Both the position numbers and the translations under genes were made by a program. The notes under the pieces were generated by a model. It searched no databases. It had not been told where the DNA came from and saw only the letters and a program-made list of their open reading frames with translations. This document shows, one piece after another, positions 7,158 through 14,825 of a stretch of DNA of 21,854 nucleotides. Every line of letters begins with the position of its first letter. Position 1 is the first letter of the stretch. This DNA is from Rhodobiaceae bacterium UBA7378 (GTDB lineage Bacteria; Pseudomonadota; Alphaproteobacteria; RS24): positions 1-21,854 of the forward strand of contig DKNW01000037.1 in assembly GCA_002469805.1 (NCBI GenBank). Reading direction: 5' to 3'.

Positions 7158-7987
7158 CAGCGCGGTTCGGCGTAATTGGGTGGCCGGTGGCACACTCGCG
7201 TTCGCCGCTTATCCATAATTACTGGCTGCAGCAGGCGGGTATTGACGCATTATACGAGCGCGTGCCGGTGCCGCCCGAGGCTGATTTTCGTGCCACATTA
7301 GAGACTTTGCGCGCGGCTGGATTTAGCGGCGTCAATGTCACTATCCCCCATAAGGAGGCAGCGTTTACCGCCGTCGATACGCGGGATGCTGCAGCGGAAT
7401 ATTTAGGCGCGGTTAATACCATTTGCCTGACGCCCGAGAAAATAACCGGCCATAATACTGATGGTCTGGGGTTCATTGACAGTTTGCAGGATGCGCCCGA
7501 ACGATTAACGGGCCCGGCGCTGGTGCTGGGCGCGGGCGGTGCAGCGCGCGCTATTCTTGGGGCGCTCATTGATGCTGGCATTGGTGATATCCGCGTCGCC
7601 AACCGAACCCGCGCGCGTGCGCAAAGCCTGCTTGATCTCGCGCCGGCCTCCGACGGGGTGCGCGTGTTTGATTGGGATGACCGCGCTGTCGCTGCACAAG
7701 ACGCCAGGCTCCTCGTTAACACAACCAGCCTTGGTATGCAGGGCGCGCCCGCGCTCGACATGCCACTCGACATGTTGGCCCCCGACGCGCTGGTTGCCGA
7801 TATTGTCTATACGCCACTTACGACCGATTTACTGGCCCGTGCACAGGCGCGCGGGCTGACACCCATTAACGGCTTGGGCATGTTGGTGCATCAGGCGGCT
7901 CATGCCTTTGCGTTGTGGTTGGGGCATAAGCCCCAGTTTGATACGAATTTGCGCGACCAGCTACACAAGGATCTTGGAGAAGCATAA
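7154..7987 (+). CDS. aroE: Shikimate dehydrogenase (NADP+)
   Basis: Reduces 3-dehydroshikimate to shikimate with NADPH in the chorismate pathway. It has 277 residues, normal for AroE. The substrate site is complete: SRSP (15-18), NVTIPHK with catalytic Lys67, Asn88 (AVNT) and Asp103 (NTDG). The cofactor-binding loop LGAGGAARA is at 125-133. The C-terminal GLGMLVHQAAHAF is the usual AroE helix. The ATG overlaps the maf stop (ATGA), and its own TAA overlaps the coaE ATG by 1 nt (TAATG). It belongs to a translationally coupled ppsR-maf-aroE-coaE run. Confidence 0.96.
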   Translation: MTARFGVIGWPVAHSRSPLIHNYWLQQAGIDALYERVPVPPEADFRATLETLRAAGFSGVNVTIPHKEAAFTAVDTRDAAAEYLGAVNTICLTPEKITGHNTDGLGFIDSLQDAPERLTGPALVLGAGGAARAILGALIDAGIGDIRVANRTRARAQSLLDLAPASDGVRVFDWDDRAVAAQDARLLVNTTSLGMQGAPALDMPLDMLAPDALVADIVYTPLTTDLLARAQARGLTPINGLGMLVHQAAHAFALWLGHKPQFDTNLRDQLHKDLGEA

Positions 7988-8664
7988 TGTACTTAATCGG
8001 ACTAACCGGCTCGATCGGCATGGGCAAAACGCAAACCGCGGCCCTGTTTGAGCGCGAGGGCGTACCGCGCTATGATGCCGATGCTGCAGTGCATGCGCTC
8101 TATGAAAAAGGCGGCGCGGCTGTCGGCCCGATCAAGGATATGTTTCCCGAAGCCGTGAGCGATGGTGCGGTGGACCGCGCTGCGCTTGGCCAGATTGTGC
8201 TGAAAGACCCCGCCAAGCTGAAGGAGCTGGAGCGCGTGGTACATCCGCTCGCTGGTGCATCACAGGTTGATTTTCTGACGGCTCAAGGCGAGGCAGGGGC
8301 GACGCATGTGTTGTTGGATATTCCGCTGCTTTTTGAAACTGGCGGTCATGAATTTGTTGATTGCGTCGTCGTCGTGTCGGCACCGGCGGACATCCAGCGC
8401 GCACGCGTGCTCAACAGGCCGGGTATGACAGCTGAAAAATTTGAGGATATAATTTCTAAACAAGTGCCGGATTCGCAAAAGCGGGCGGCGGCCGATTTCG
8501 TCGTCGATAGTTCGGTTTCTGTTGCGGATGCGCACCGGCAGGTGAAAGAAATTCTTACCGCACTGCGCGACCGCCAAGGCACGGCGCTTCAGGGTCGGTT
8601 GGCGCGTGCAACGGGTCGCCAAGAAGAAGGTAAGCAAGAAAACGAACAAGAAACCGGGGCTTAA
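7987..8664 (+). CDS. coaE: Dephospho-CoA kinase
   Basis: Phosphorylates the 3'-hydroxyl of dephospho-CoA, the last step of coenzyme A synthesis. The P-loop GSIGMGKT is at 8-15, the YDADAAVH substrate region at 29-36, and DIPLLFETG at 111-119, all diagnostic. At 225 residues it is 20-30 residues longer than the usual ~195-205. The excess is a charged C-terminal tail (about 197-225, rich in Gln, Glu, Lys and Arg) without resemblance to a known domain. It overlaps aroE by 1 nt and ends 4 nt before dnaQ. coaA, the first committed CoA step, lies about 6.6 kb downstream. Confidence 0.95.
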   Translation: MYLIGLTGSIGMGKTQTAALFEREGVPRYDADAAVHALYEKGGAAVGPIKDMFPEAVSDGAVDRAALGQIVLKDPAKLKELERVVHPLAGASQVDFLTAQGEAGATHVLLDIPLLFETGGHEFVDCVVVVSAPADIQRARVLNRPGMTAEKFEDIISKQVPDSQKRAAADFVVDSSVSVADAHRQVKEILTALRDRQGTALQGRLARATGRQEEGKQENEQETGA

Positions 8665-8668
8665 ACAC

Positions 8669-9424
8669 ATGCGTGAAATCATTTTGGACACAGAAACCAC
8701 GGGGCTCGATCCAACGCGCGGTGATAAAATCGTGGAAATTGGGTGCCTTGAGCTGGTTAACCGCTTACCCAGCGGCGAGACTTATCATGTGTATATTAAC
8801 CCCGATCGGCCAATGTCGCCCGAGGCTGAGGCGATACACGGGATCAGCGACGCGTTTTTGGCCGACAAACCCAAATTCGGCGACATCGTAGATGGGTTCT
8901 TAGCCTTTATCGGCAATGACCCGTTGGTTATTCACAATGCCTCTTTTGATATGAAATTCATCAATGCAGAACTCGCACATCTAGGTCGCGACAGCCTTGA
9001 TGACAGCCCAATCATCGACACGTTGGCCATGGCGCGCAAACGCTTCCCCGGTGCACCGGCCTCGTTGGATGCACTGTGTCGGCGTTTTGGTGTCGATAAT
9101 TCGGGGCGTGTGCATCACGGCGCTCTGCTCGACAGCGAGTTGCTGGCCGATGTGTACTTGGAGCTGTCCGGTGGACGCCAGCCCGGGCTTGTTTTTCAGG
9201 CTGATGCTGCGCGTGCATCGGGCGCAAAGGGCGGGCTAAAAGCTGGTTCAGATGGCGGCCCAAATGCCAACTTAAACGCGAACGGTGCGCGGCATACCCA
9301 GCGCCGTAGGCCGACACCGCTTGCGCCGCGTATCTCGGAGGATGAACGTGTTGCGCATCGCGCTTTTCTTGATGAGCTACCTCAGACAGCGGTCTGGCTC
9401 GGCCCAGAGCAAGATAAAGCTTAA
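8669..9424 (+). CDS. dnaQ: DNA polymerase III epsilon subunit (3'-5' proofreading exonuclease)
   Basis: Proofreading subunit of the replicative polymerase. It has 251 residues from ATG 8669; upstream starts in this frame lie inside coaE, and MREIILDTETTGLD is the normal N-terminus. The DEDDh active site is complete: Asp7 and Glu9 (DTETTG), Asp94 (NASFDMKF), His150 and Asp155 (HHGALLD). QPGLVF at 171-176 fits the beta-clamp binding pattern QxxLxF, where E. coli epsilon has QTSMAF. A Gly/Ala/Asn-rich linker (about 180-210) precedes the C-terminal PLAPRISEDE...HRAFLDEL segment, which in this family contacts the polymerase alpha subunit. It starts 4 nt after coaE and converges on secB with 16 bp between. 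Confidence 0.96.
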   Translation: MREIILDTETTGLDPTRGDKIVEIGCLELVNRLPSGETYHVYINPDRPMSPEAEAIHGISDAFLADKPKFGDIVDGFLAFIGNDPLVIHNASFDMKFINAELAHLGRDSLDDSPIIDTLAMARKRFPGAPASLDALCRRFGVDNSGRVHHGALLDSELLADVYLELSGGRQPGLVFQADAARASGAKGGLKAGSDGGPNANLNANGARHTQRRRPTPLAPRISEDERVAHRAFLDELPQTAVWLGPEQDKA

Positions 9425-9440
9425 TGCCGCCGAACGCTGC

Positions 9441-9977
9441 TTAATGCGTGTCTTCTTCAGGACCAGCAGAACTGGTCGGTGAATCATCCGGATCGGGGTC
9501 TTCGGTTTGGGCGTGTTCGCCGCGCCGATACAGATCGAGAAAGTCGATCGGATCGAGTAAAATGGGCGGATAGCCGCCATCGCGTGTCACATCCGCGAGA
9601 ATACGGCGGGCAAAGGGAAACAGCTGGCGCGGAGCCTCGATGAGCAAAACCGGTTTAATATCGTTTTCAGGAATGTGTATCAGCCGGAACACGCCGCAAT
9701 ACAAAAGTTCCGCGATAAACGCGACCTGATCACCGAATTTTGCCTGGATGGTAAACTTAAGCCCGACCTCATAATCATTTTCTGCGAGCTTGCGGGCGTT
9801 CACATTGGCGTCAACGCTGACATCGGGGTTGCCGCCATCGGGGGGCGCAAGTGCGGGCGCGGCTGGATTTTCAAAAGACAAATCACGCACATATTGCGTC
9901 AGGATCTGCAGGCCCGGCTGAGTAGCTTCACCATTTTCAGACGCTACTTCGGGGTTCGGGTTCGATGTTTCACTCAT
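9441..9977 (-). CDS. secB: Protein-export chaperone SecB
   Basis: Homotetrameric cytosolic chaperone that keeps precursors unfolded and delivers them to SecA. It has 178 residues from ATG 9977, with GAGAG just upstream. An open frame continues upstream to 10154 but would overlap fxsA and adds no SecB sequence. The family core is QILTQYVRDLSFENP (24-38), ending at RDGGYPPILLDPIDF (132-146). The acidic, Pro/Asp/Glu-rich C-terminal tail (about 153-178) is unstructured and longer than in E. coli SecB (155 residues), as is common in alphaproteobacteria. It lies 52 nt downstream of fxsA on the same strand. Confidence 0.96.
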   Translation of the reverse strand: MSETSNPNPEVASENGEATQPGLQILTQYVRDLSFENPAAPALAPPDGGNPDVSVDANVNARKLAENDYEVGLKFTIQAKFGDQVAFIAELLYCGVFRLIHIPENDIKPVLLIEAPRQLFPFARRILADVTRDGGYPPILLDPIDFLDLYRRGEHAQTEDPDPDDSPTSSAGPEEDTH

Positions 9978-10029
9978 ACTTGTCTCTCTGTTCTTATGTC
10001 TCAAGGGTGCATGTGAGGGGATAATGGAC

Positions 10030-10485
10030 TTAATCGTCGGGATCCTCAACGCGATAATCGCCGTCAATGACATTCGGATCGGCCTTGCGGGCGGGTGCGT
10101 TGCGACCGTTGCTAAAACGGGCAAAAAGACTTGGCAGAATGAGGCCCATGGCAAATTCGAGAATGATCACCCGACCCGCGGGCCATAGGAGAAAAAGCCC
10201 AAGAAAATCAGTCAGAAAGCCGGGCGTCAGCAAAAACACGCCAGCGAGCAAAATCAGTACGCCGTGCACGATTTCGCCCACGGGCGCTTCGCCCGCGGCC
10301 ATTTGCGATTGCGCGCGCGCCAACGCGTTTAGCCCCTGGCGCCGTATGGCACGCGCCCCGAGCATGGCGGTCAGTAAAATGACGAAAAATGTCCACCCAA
10401 GGCCGATAGCGCCGCCAATTTGCACGAACAGAAATATCTCGATAATCGGCACGATAATTAAAATGAGGGGAATTAGGCCGGGCAT
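10030..10485 (-). CDS. fxsA: FxsA family inner-membrane protein
   Basis: Small membrane protein of the FxsA/YtzA family; in E. coli its overexpression relieves F-plasmid exclusion of phage T7, but the native role is unknown. It has 151 residues. Hydrophobic segments are at about 3-24, 30-45 and 73-101, plus a shorter one near 104-120. The family signature HGVLILLAGVFLLTPGFLTD, with the invariant LLTPGFLTD, is at 74-93. The C-terminal tail is hydrophilic and ends in an acidic stretch. AAGGAG lies about 6 nt before the ATG. It is divergent from the Tim44-domain gene across 107 bp and precedes secB, the usual alphaproteobacterial arrangement. Confidence 0.93.
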   Translation of the reverse strand: MPGLIPLILIIVPIIEIFLFVQIGGAIGLGWTFFVILLTAMLGARAIRRQGLNALARAQSQMAAGEAPVGEIVHGVLILLAGVFLLTPGFLTDFLGLFLLWPAGRVIILEFAMGLILPSLFARFSNGRNAPARKADPNVIDGDYRVEDPDD

Positions 10486-10537
10486 TCAGGTCTCCTTAAT
10501 GCGGCATCATAACATCTGAAGGGATGCAGGCCAGTGC

Positions 10538-10566
10538 TTAACACGCGACGTAAAAAAGGGCATACT
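10538..10566 (+). promoter_or_regulatory. Candidate sigma70-type promoter for the Tim44-domain gene
   Basis: TTAACA (10538-10543, 5 of 6 matches to TTGACA) and CATACT (10561-10566, 4 of 6 to TATAAT) are separated by exactly 17 bp. Transcription would begin near 10573, giving a ~20-nt leader that contains AGGAG. This is the fxsA/Tim44 divergent gap, where a promoter is required. It is a motif match only. Confidence 0.4.
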
Positions 10567-10592
10567 AACGCATACATTTATAGGAGCTTCTT

Positions 10593-11339
10593 ATCGATCT
10601 CGTTAACCTCATTTTATTGATCATTGTAATTGCAGTTTTTTATCGGTTGCGATCCGTGCTGGGTTTGCGCAACGAGGAGGACGACCGCGCGGATCGTCGT
10701 GATGCGTATCGTTTGAACCGCGAGGCTTTTGACACAAAGAGCGAGACGAAGAATGGCGCATCGGAGCACCCTGCTCGTGAACAGATAACGGAAACCGCGA
10801 ATGATAATTCAAGCAATGAGACCGGCGACTTGGATGATGGGTCCGCTGATGCGGTTACACCCAAGCCGTTCTCTGCGCCCATCGACGACACCCCCATTCA
10901 GACGGGCAGGGGCCTGTCACTGGTGCGCGAAAACGACCCCGATTTTGACGAAGCGACGTTTGTTGAGGGCGCACGCCAGATATATGAGATGATTTTGCTC
11001 GATTTCGCGGCTGGCGATCTGTCGGGCGTGAAGCAATTTCTTGGCCCCGATGTTCTGGCTGGCTTCGAGGCTGCTATTGACCAGCGCGCTGCGGCTGGCG
11101 AGCACCTGGTGACGGAAATCCATTCTCTGGCCCGCCCGGCTATTGAAGACGCCGAGTATGATAATGGCACTGTGCGCCTGTCCGTGCGGTATAGCGCAGA
11201 GTTAATTTCCCATATCAGCCAAGCTAATGAGGCGGACGAAAAACCTGCGCCGGTGCGCAGCCGCGATCTGTGGACGTTTGAACGCCACGTCAATTCCGAC
11301 AGCCCGAATTGGCTTTTGGTCGCAACTGAGACTGAGTAG
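10593..11339 (+). CDS. Tim44/TimA domain protein, probable AUC start
   Basis: Membrane-anchored protein with a Tim44-like domain, the alphaproteobacterial relative of mitochondrial import component Tim44 (TimA in Caulobacter). An N-terminal hydrophobic helix (about 4-18) is followed by RLRSVLGLRNEED, a Ser/Asp/Thr-rich variable linker (~30-110), and the Tim44 domain (~120-248) ending in DLWTFERHVNSDSPNWLLVAT. No ATG or GTG fits the start. AGGAG (10582-10586) is 6 nt before ATC 10593, which would give MDLVNLILLIIVIAVFYRLR with a full anchor. The next option, TTG 10617, has no ribosome binding site at the right distance and cuts the anchor to about 10 hydrophobic residues. I therefore mark 10593, 248 residues. 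It is followed 10 nt later by smr. Confidence 0.85.
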   Translation: MDLVNLILLIIVIAVFYRLRSVLGLRNEEDDRADRRDAYRLNREAFDTKSETKNGASEHPAREQITETANDNSSNETGDLDDGSADAVTPKPFSAPIDDTPIQTGRGLSLVRENDPDFDEATFVEGARQIYEMILLDFAAGDLSGVKQFLGPDVLAGFEAAIDQRAAAGEHLVTEIHSLARPAIEDAEYDNGTVRLSVRYSAELISHISQANEADEKPAPVRSRDLWTFERHVNSDSPNWLLVATETE

Positions 11340-11349
11340 GACATATTTT

Positions 11350-11970
11350 TTGACCGGGCCGCGTGACAAGAAAAAAGCGTCGGGCGGCACCCCTGCCCTG
11401 TCTGATGAAGACGCGGAATTATGGGCGCGTGTGGCGGCACAAGCCGAACCATTGCCAGCCCTGCGGCGCGCCCGCCATGTCCAAACACTTGCCAGTGTGC
11501 GGGCAAAGGCTAGCGCAAAAAATAAGCCGGCCAAATCACAGCCCTCCGCTGCGCCGACATCTGCATCTGTTCGCACCCCTGCATCTTCTAAAACGATCCG
11601 ACCGCAAAAAGCGCTCAAAAGTGTCGTGCAACAAAACATGCCCGCGCCAGCCACGCGCCTTGAGCCGAAATCAAAACGCCGCCTCGCGCGCGGGTCCATA
11701 GAGATTGAAGCGCGCCTCGATTTGCACGGTTTGTCAGCGGCACAGGCGCGTACGCGCTTTGTTGGCTTCATTAGCGCGGCGGTGCAAGCCAAGCAGAAAT
11801 GGGTGCTCGTCATCACCGGTAAGGGACGTGCAGGCACGGGCGTATTGCGGCGCGAAGTGCCGTTATGGTTGGCCGAACCGCCTATGAACCAATTGGTGAT
11901 TGCTTATGAGCCAGCCGCCGCCGCGCATGGCGGCGATGGCGCATTATATTTGCGGTTGCGCATGCGATGA
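11350..11970 (+). CDS. Smr domain protein
   Basis: A 206-residue protein with a C-terminal Smr (small MutS-related) domain, a fold found in MutS2 and stand-alone proteins with DNA-nicking or RNA-cleaving activity. The domain covers about 115-206: LDLHG at 123-127, the TGKG loop at 156-159 and HGGDGALYL at 193-201. Residues 1-110 are basic and Ala/Pro/Ser/Lys-rich, probably disordered, and could bind nucleic acid. The start is TTG 11350 with AGGA (11338-11341) 8 nt upstream; the frame is open further back but only inside the Tim44-domain gene. In many alphaproteobacteria an mltA gene separates these two; here the gap is 10 bp. The substrate is unknown. Confidence 0.9.
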   Translation: MTGPRDKKKASGGTPALSDEDAELWARVAAQAEPLPALRRARHVQTLASVRAKASAKNKPAKSQPSAAPTSASVRTPASSKTIRPQKALKSVVQQNMPAPATRLEPKSKRRLARGSIEIEARLDLHGLSAAQARTRFVGFISAAVQAKQKWVLVITGKGRAGTGVLRREVPLWLAEPPMNQLVIAYEPAAAAHGGDGALYLRLRMR

Positions 11971-12058
11971 TGATGTTTACGTGGACGGCTAATTTGTCGG
12001 CTGTAAAGCAACGAAAATCGGTGTACAAAAAGAAACCTTACAGCGAAGGATGAAAGCA

Positions 12059-12658
12059 ATGTCACAGCGGATGGCGACGCGGGCGCGCAAGACCAAGGAA
12101 ACCTCGATTGAGGTCGGTGTAAATCTGGATGGGACCGGCGATTATGATGTGTCGACAGGGATCGGATTTCTCGATCACATGCTGGAGCAATTGTCTCGTC
12201 ATTCCCTGATCGATCTCAAGGTGCGGGCCGAGGGCGACTTGCATATTGATTTTCACCACACAACCGAAGATACCGGCATTGTGCTCGGTGAGGCCGTGCG
12301 CGAGGCGCTGGGTGATTTTAAGGGTCTCACGCGCTATGGATCTGCCATCATCCCGATGGATGAAACCTGTACCCGCGTATCGCTGGACGTGTCCCAACGC
12401 CCTTATTTGGTTTGGCGGGTTGCGTTTACAAAACCCAAGCTGGGTGACATGGACACCGAGTTGTTTAAGGAATGGTTTCAAGCCTTTGCGCAAGCCGCGG
12501 GCATTACGCTGCATATCGAAAATCTGTATGGCGAAAATAACCACCATATTGTTGAAAGCTGTTTCAAGGGCCTGGCGCGGGCGTTGCGCGAGGCGATTGA
12601 GATCGATCCGCGCAAATCCGATGCGGTACCGTCAACCAAGGGTGTGCTGGGCAGCTGA
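12059..12658 (+). CDS. hisB: Imidazoleglycerol-phosphate dehydratase
   Basis: Dehydrates imidazole glycerol phosphate to imidazole acetol phosphate, the sixth step of histidine synthesis, using two Mn ions. It is the monofunctional form, 199 residues, with no HisN phosphatase domain. Metal-binding blocks are GFLDHMLEQ (His40), HHTTED (66-71) and NHHIVES (161-167, His162, His163, Glu166); STKG near the C-terminus is also conserved. I choose ATG 12059 because AAGGA (12046-12050) is 8 nt upstream. ATG 12050 is in frame three codons earlier but overlaps that site. It is the first gene of hisB-H-A-F-E, 88 bp after smr. No attenuator-like His-codon leader peptide is seen before it. Confidence 0.97.
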   Translation: MSQRMATRARKTKETSIEVGVNLDGTGDYDVSTGIGFLDHMLEQLSRHSLIDLKVRAEGDLHIDFHHTTEDTGIVLGEAVREALGDFKGLTRYGSAIIPMDETCTRVSLDVSQRPYLVWRVAFTKPKLGDMDTELFKEWFQAFAQAAGITLHIENLYGENNHHIVESCFKGLARALREAIEIDPRKSDAVPSTKGVLGS

Positions 12659-12687
12659 CGGGCAAGCGTTAACGAGGCGATAGGCAC

Positions 12688-13311
12688 GTGAGCATTGCAA
12701 TCATTGATTATGGCTCTGGTAATCTGCGATCGGCGGAAAAGGCTTTTGCGCGCTGTGCACCGCACCGCACCGTGCATGTAACATGCGACCCCGACACTAT
12801 TGCGACCGCTGATCACATCGTTTTGCCGGGCGTCGGTGCGTTTGGCGATTGCGCCGACGGGTTGCGGGCGATTGACGGGCTGCAGGCCGCCTTGGACGCA
12901 CGCGTGACCCGCGACGGACGCCCGTTTCTTGGAATTTGTGTGGGCATGCAACTGATGTGTGCAACTGGTACCGAACGCGGCAGGCACGAAGGGCTTGCAT
13001 GGGTCGCCGGTTCGGTTGATGCGCTTGATGTCGCTTCACCCCACAAAGTGCCGCATATGGGTTGGAACGGGCTGAATTTGCGTGGGGAACACTGCGTTCT
13101 TGATGGGCTTGACGGTGAAAATTTCTATTTCGTGCATGGCTACGCCGCGCACCCAGAAGACCCTGCTATGATTGCTGCTGAAGCCGATTATGGCGGCCCT
13201 TTCGTTGCATCTCTGGCGCGGGACAATATGATTGGCACGCAGTTTCATCCCGAAAAAAGTCAGGCGGCTGGTCTTAAGCTCATTGAAAATTTTGTAAACT
13301 GGAAGCCATGA
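12688..13311 (+). CDS. hisH: Imidazole glycerol phosphate synthase, glutamine amidotransferase subunit
   Basis: Class I glutaminase that supplies ammonia to HisF, which makes imidazole glycerol phosphate and AICAR from PRFAR. It has 207 residues, normal. The catalytic triad is Cys84 (FLGICVGMQL), His187 and Glu189 (GTQFHPEKS). The N-terminal IAIIDYGSGNLRS and the oxyanion region PGVGAFGDC (47-55) are typical. The start is GTG 12688, with GAGG (12674-12677) about 10 nt upstream. It overlaps hisA by 4 nt (ATGA), 29 bp after hisB. Confidence 0.97.
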   Translation: MSIAIIDYGSGNLRSAEKAFARCAPHRTVHVTCDPDTIATADHIVLPGVGAFGDCADGLRAIDGLQAALDARVTRDGRPFLGICVGMQLMCATGTERGRHEGLAWVAGSVDALDVASPHKVPHMGWNGLNLRGEHCVLDGLDGENFYFVHGYAAHPEDPAMIAAEADYGGPFVASLARDNMIGTQFHPEKSQAAGLKLIENFVNWKP

Positions 13312-14042
13312 TTATTTTCCCCGCCATTGATTTGAAAGAAGGCCGGTGCGTGCGTCTCGAGCAGGGCGACATGGATCGCGCGACGATTTTTAATGACAAC
13401 CCGGCCGATCAGGCGCGTGCTTTTGCCGAACAAGGCTTCGGTCATTTGCACATTGTAGATCTGGATGGGGCCTTTGCCGGCGCGCCGGTCAATATGGCTG
13501 CTGTAGAAACGGCGCTAGATGCTAGCCCCGCTTTCACCCAGCTGGGCGGGGGTATCCGCGATATTTCAACTATTGCGGCATGGCTGGAGAAGGGCGTCGA
13601 CCGGGTTATTCTCGGAACGGCAGCGTTGCGAAACCCGCAGCTTGTGTACGAGGCATGTCAGGCTTTTGCGGGCCATATTGCCGTTGGTATTGATGCGCGC
13701 GATGGCAATGTCGCCGTCGAGGGCTGGGCTGAGGAAAGCACGCTGTCGGCGACAGAGCTGGCCTTGCGCTTTGAAGATGCAGGCGTTGCGGCGTTGATCT
13801 ACACAGACATTGACCGCGACGGCTTGCTGAAGGGCGTCAATATTGCAGCCACGGCGGCACTGGCGCGCGCCGTCTCCATTCCGGTCATCGCCTCGGGCGG
13901 GCTGGCTGGATTGCAAGACGTTAAAGACCTGATTGATGTTGCGGATAGCGGCATTGTCGGGGCCATTTCAGGTCGCGCGCTCTATGATGGGCGCTTATCG
14001 GCGGCAGAGGTTCTGGCGCTGGACGGGGTGGTCGCATGCTGA
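13308..14042 (+). CDS. hisA: ProFAR isomerase (phosphoribosylformimino-5-aminoimidazole carboxamide ribotide isomerase)
   Basis: Amadori isomerase converting ProFAR to PRFAR, the fourth step of histidine synthesis. A TIM barrel of 244 residues. Catalytic Asp8 is in FPAIDLKEGRCVRL and the acid/base partner Asp129 in VGIDARDG; phosphate-binding glycine motifs are LGGGIRD (79-85) and the late IASGGL. YTDIDRDG near 165 is the HisA signature. It is a half-barrel duplicate of HisF in origin, and both are present side by side. ATG lies inside the hisH stop (ATGA); its end overlaps hisF by 7 nt. Confidence 0.97.
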   Translation: MIIFPAIDLKEGRCVRLEQGDMDRATIFNDNPADQARAFAEQGFGHLHIVDLDGAFAGAPVNMAAVETALDASPAFTQLGGGIRDISTIAAWLEKGVDRVILGTAALRNPQLVYEACQAFAGHIAVGIDARDGNVAVEGWAEESTLSATELALRFEDAGVAALIYTDIDRDGLLKGVNIAATAALARAVSIPVIASGGLAGLQDVKDLIDVADSGIVGAISGRALYDGRLSAAEVLALDGVVAC

Positions 14043-14800
14043 AAGTGCGGGTCATTCCCTGCCTTGATGTGCATGAAGGGCGCGTGGTTAAAGGCGTTAA
14101 TTTTGTCGACCTTGTTGATGCCGGTGATCCGGTTGAAGCAGCGCGTGCCTATGACGCCGCCGGTGCGGACGAATTATGCTTCCTCGATATTTCGGCCAGC
14201 CATGAAAATCGCGCGACATTGATCGATGTTGTGCGCCGGACAGCCGAACAATGCTTTATGCCACTTACCGTTGGTGGGGGCGTGCGCAGCGAGGAAGATG
14301 TGCGCAGCCTTCTACTGGCTGGCGCTGATAAAGTATCGTTCAACACAACAGCGGTGCGGGAGCCTGAGGTCATTTCGCGCGCTGCGGCAAAATTCGGATC
14401 GCAATGCATTGTGGTCGCGATCGACGCCAAAAAAACCCAAGATAATAAATGGGAAATCTTTACCCATGGTGGACGCCAAGCAACCGGTATTGATGCGCTG
14501 GCATTTGCCGATGATATGGCTGGGCGGGGCGCAGGCGAGATTTTGCTGACGTCAATGGACCGCGACGGCACGAAAAGCGGTTTCGACCTCGCTCTCACAC
14601 GCGCCGTGTCAGATCGTGTGCGGGTGCCGGTTATCGCTTCGGGGGGCGTTGGTGCGTTAGATGATTTGGTTGCCGGTGTGCGCGAGGGCCATGCCAACGC
14701 CGTGCTTGCCGCTTCGATATTTCATTTTGGCACCTATACGATTGCCGAAGCAAAACAGGCAATGGCCGATGCCGGTATCCCGGTGCGGTTGGCGTCGTGA
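14036..14800 (+). CDS. hisF: Imidazole glycerol phosphate synthase, cyclase subunit
   Basis: TIM-barrel cyclase that, with HisH-derived ammonia, converts PRFAR to imidazole glycerol phosphate and AICAR; the AICAR feeds purine synthesis. It has 254 residues, as usual. Catalytic Asp11 (IPCLDVHEGRVVKG) and Asp130 (VAIDAK) are present, as are the phosphate loops TVGGGVRS (79-86) and ASGGVGAL, and LTSMDRDGTK. HisF uses the first-block pattern CLDV where HisA has AIDL, which separates the two paralogues. Its start overlaps hisA by 7 nt, which suggests coupled translation. Confidence 0.98.
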   Translation: MLKVRVIPCLDVHEGRVVKGVNFVDLVDAGDPVEAARAYDAAGADELCFLDISASHENRATLIDVVRRTAEQCFMPLTVGGGVRSEEDVRSLLLAGADKVSFNTTAVREPEVISRAAAKFGSQCIVVAIDAKKTQDNKWEIFTHGGRQATGIDALAFADDMAGRGAGEILLTSMDRDGTKSGFDLALTRAVSDRVRVPVIASGGVGALDDLVAGVREGHANAVLAASIFHFGTYTIAEAKQAMADAGIPVRLAS

Positions 14801-14825
14801 TAGCCTAGTGGGAAAGGAGCTTGAA

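Noticed and set aside
7219..7773. A 184-codon minus-strand frame inside aroE, and similar ones inside hisF (14149-14697) and smr (11202-11837)
   Set aside because: All are antisense to genes with intact catalytic motifs; their translations are Ser/Ala/Arg-rich without recognisable domains.
9978..10154. N-terminal extension of SecB to an upstream ATG at 10154
   Set aside because: It would overlap the 3' end of fxsA, adds sequence unlike SecB, and the ATG at 9977 has a suitable ribosome binding site.
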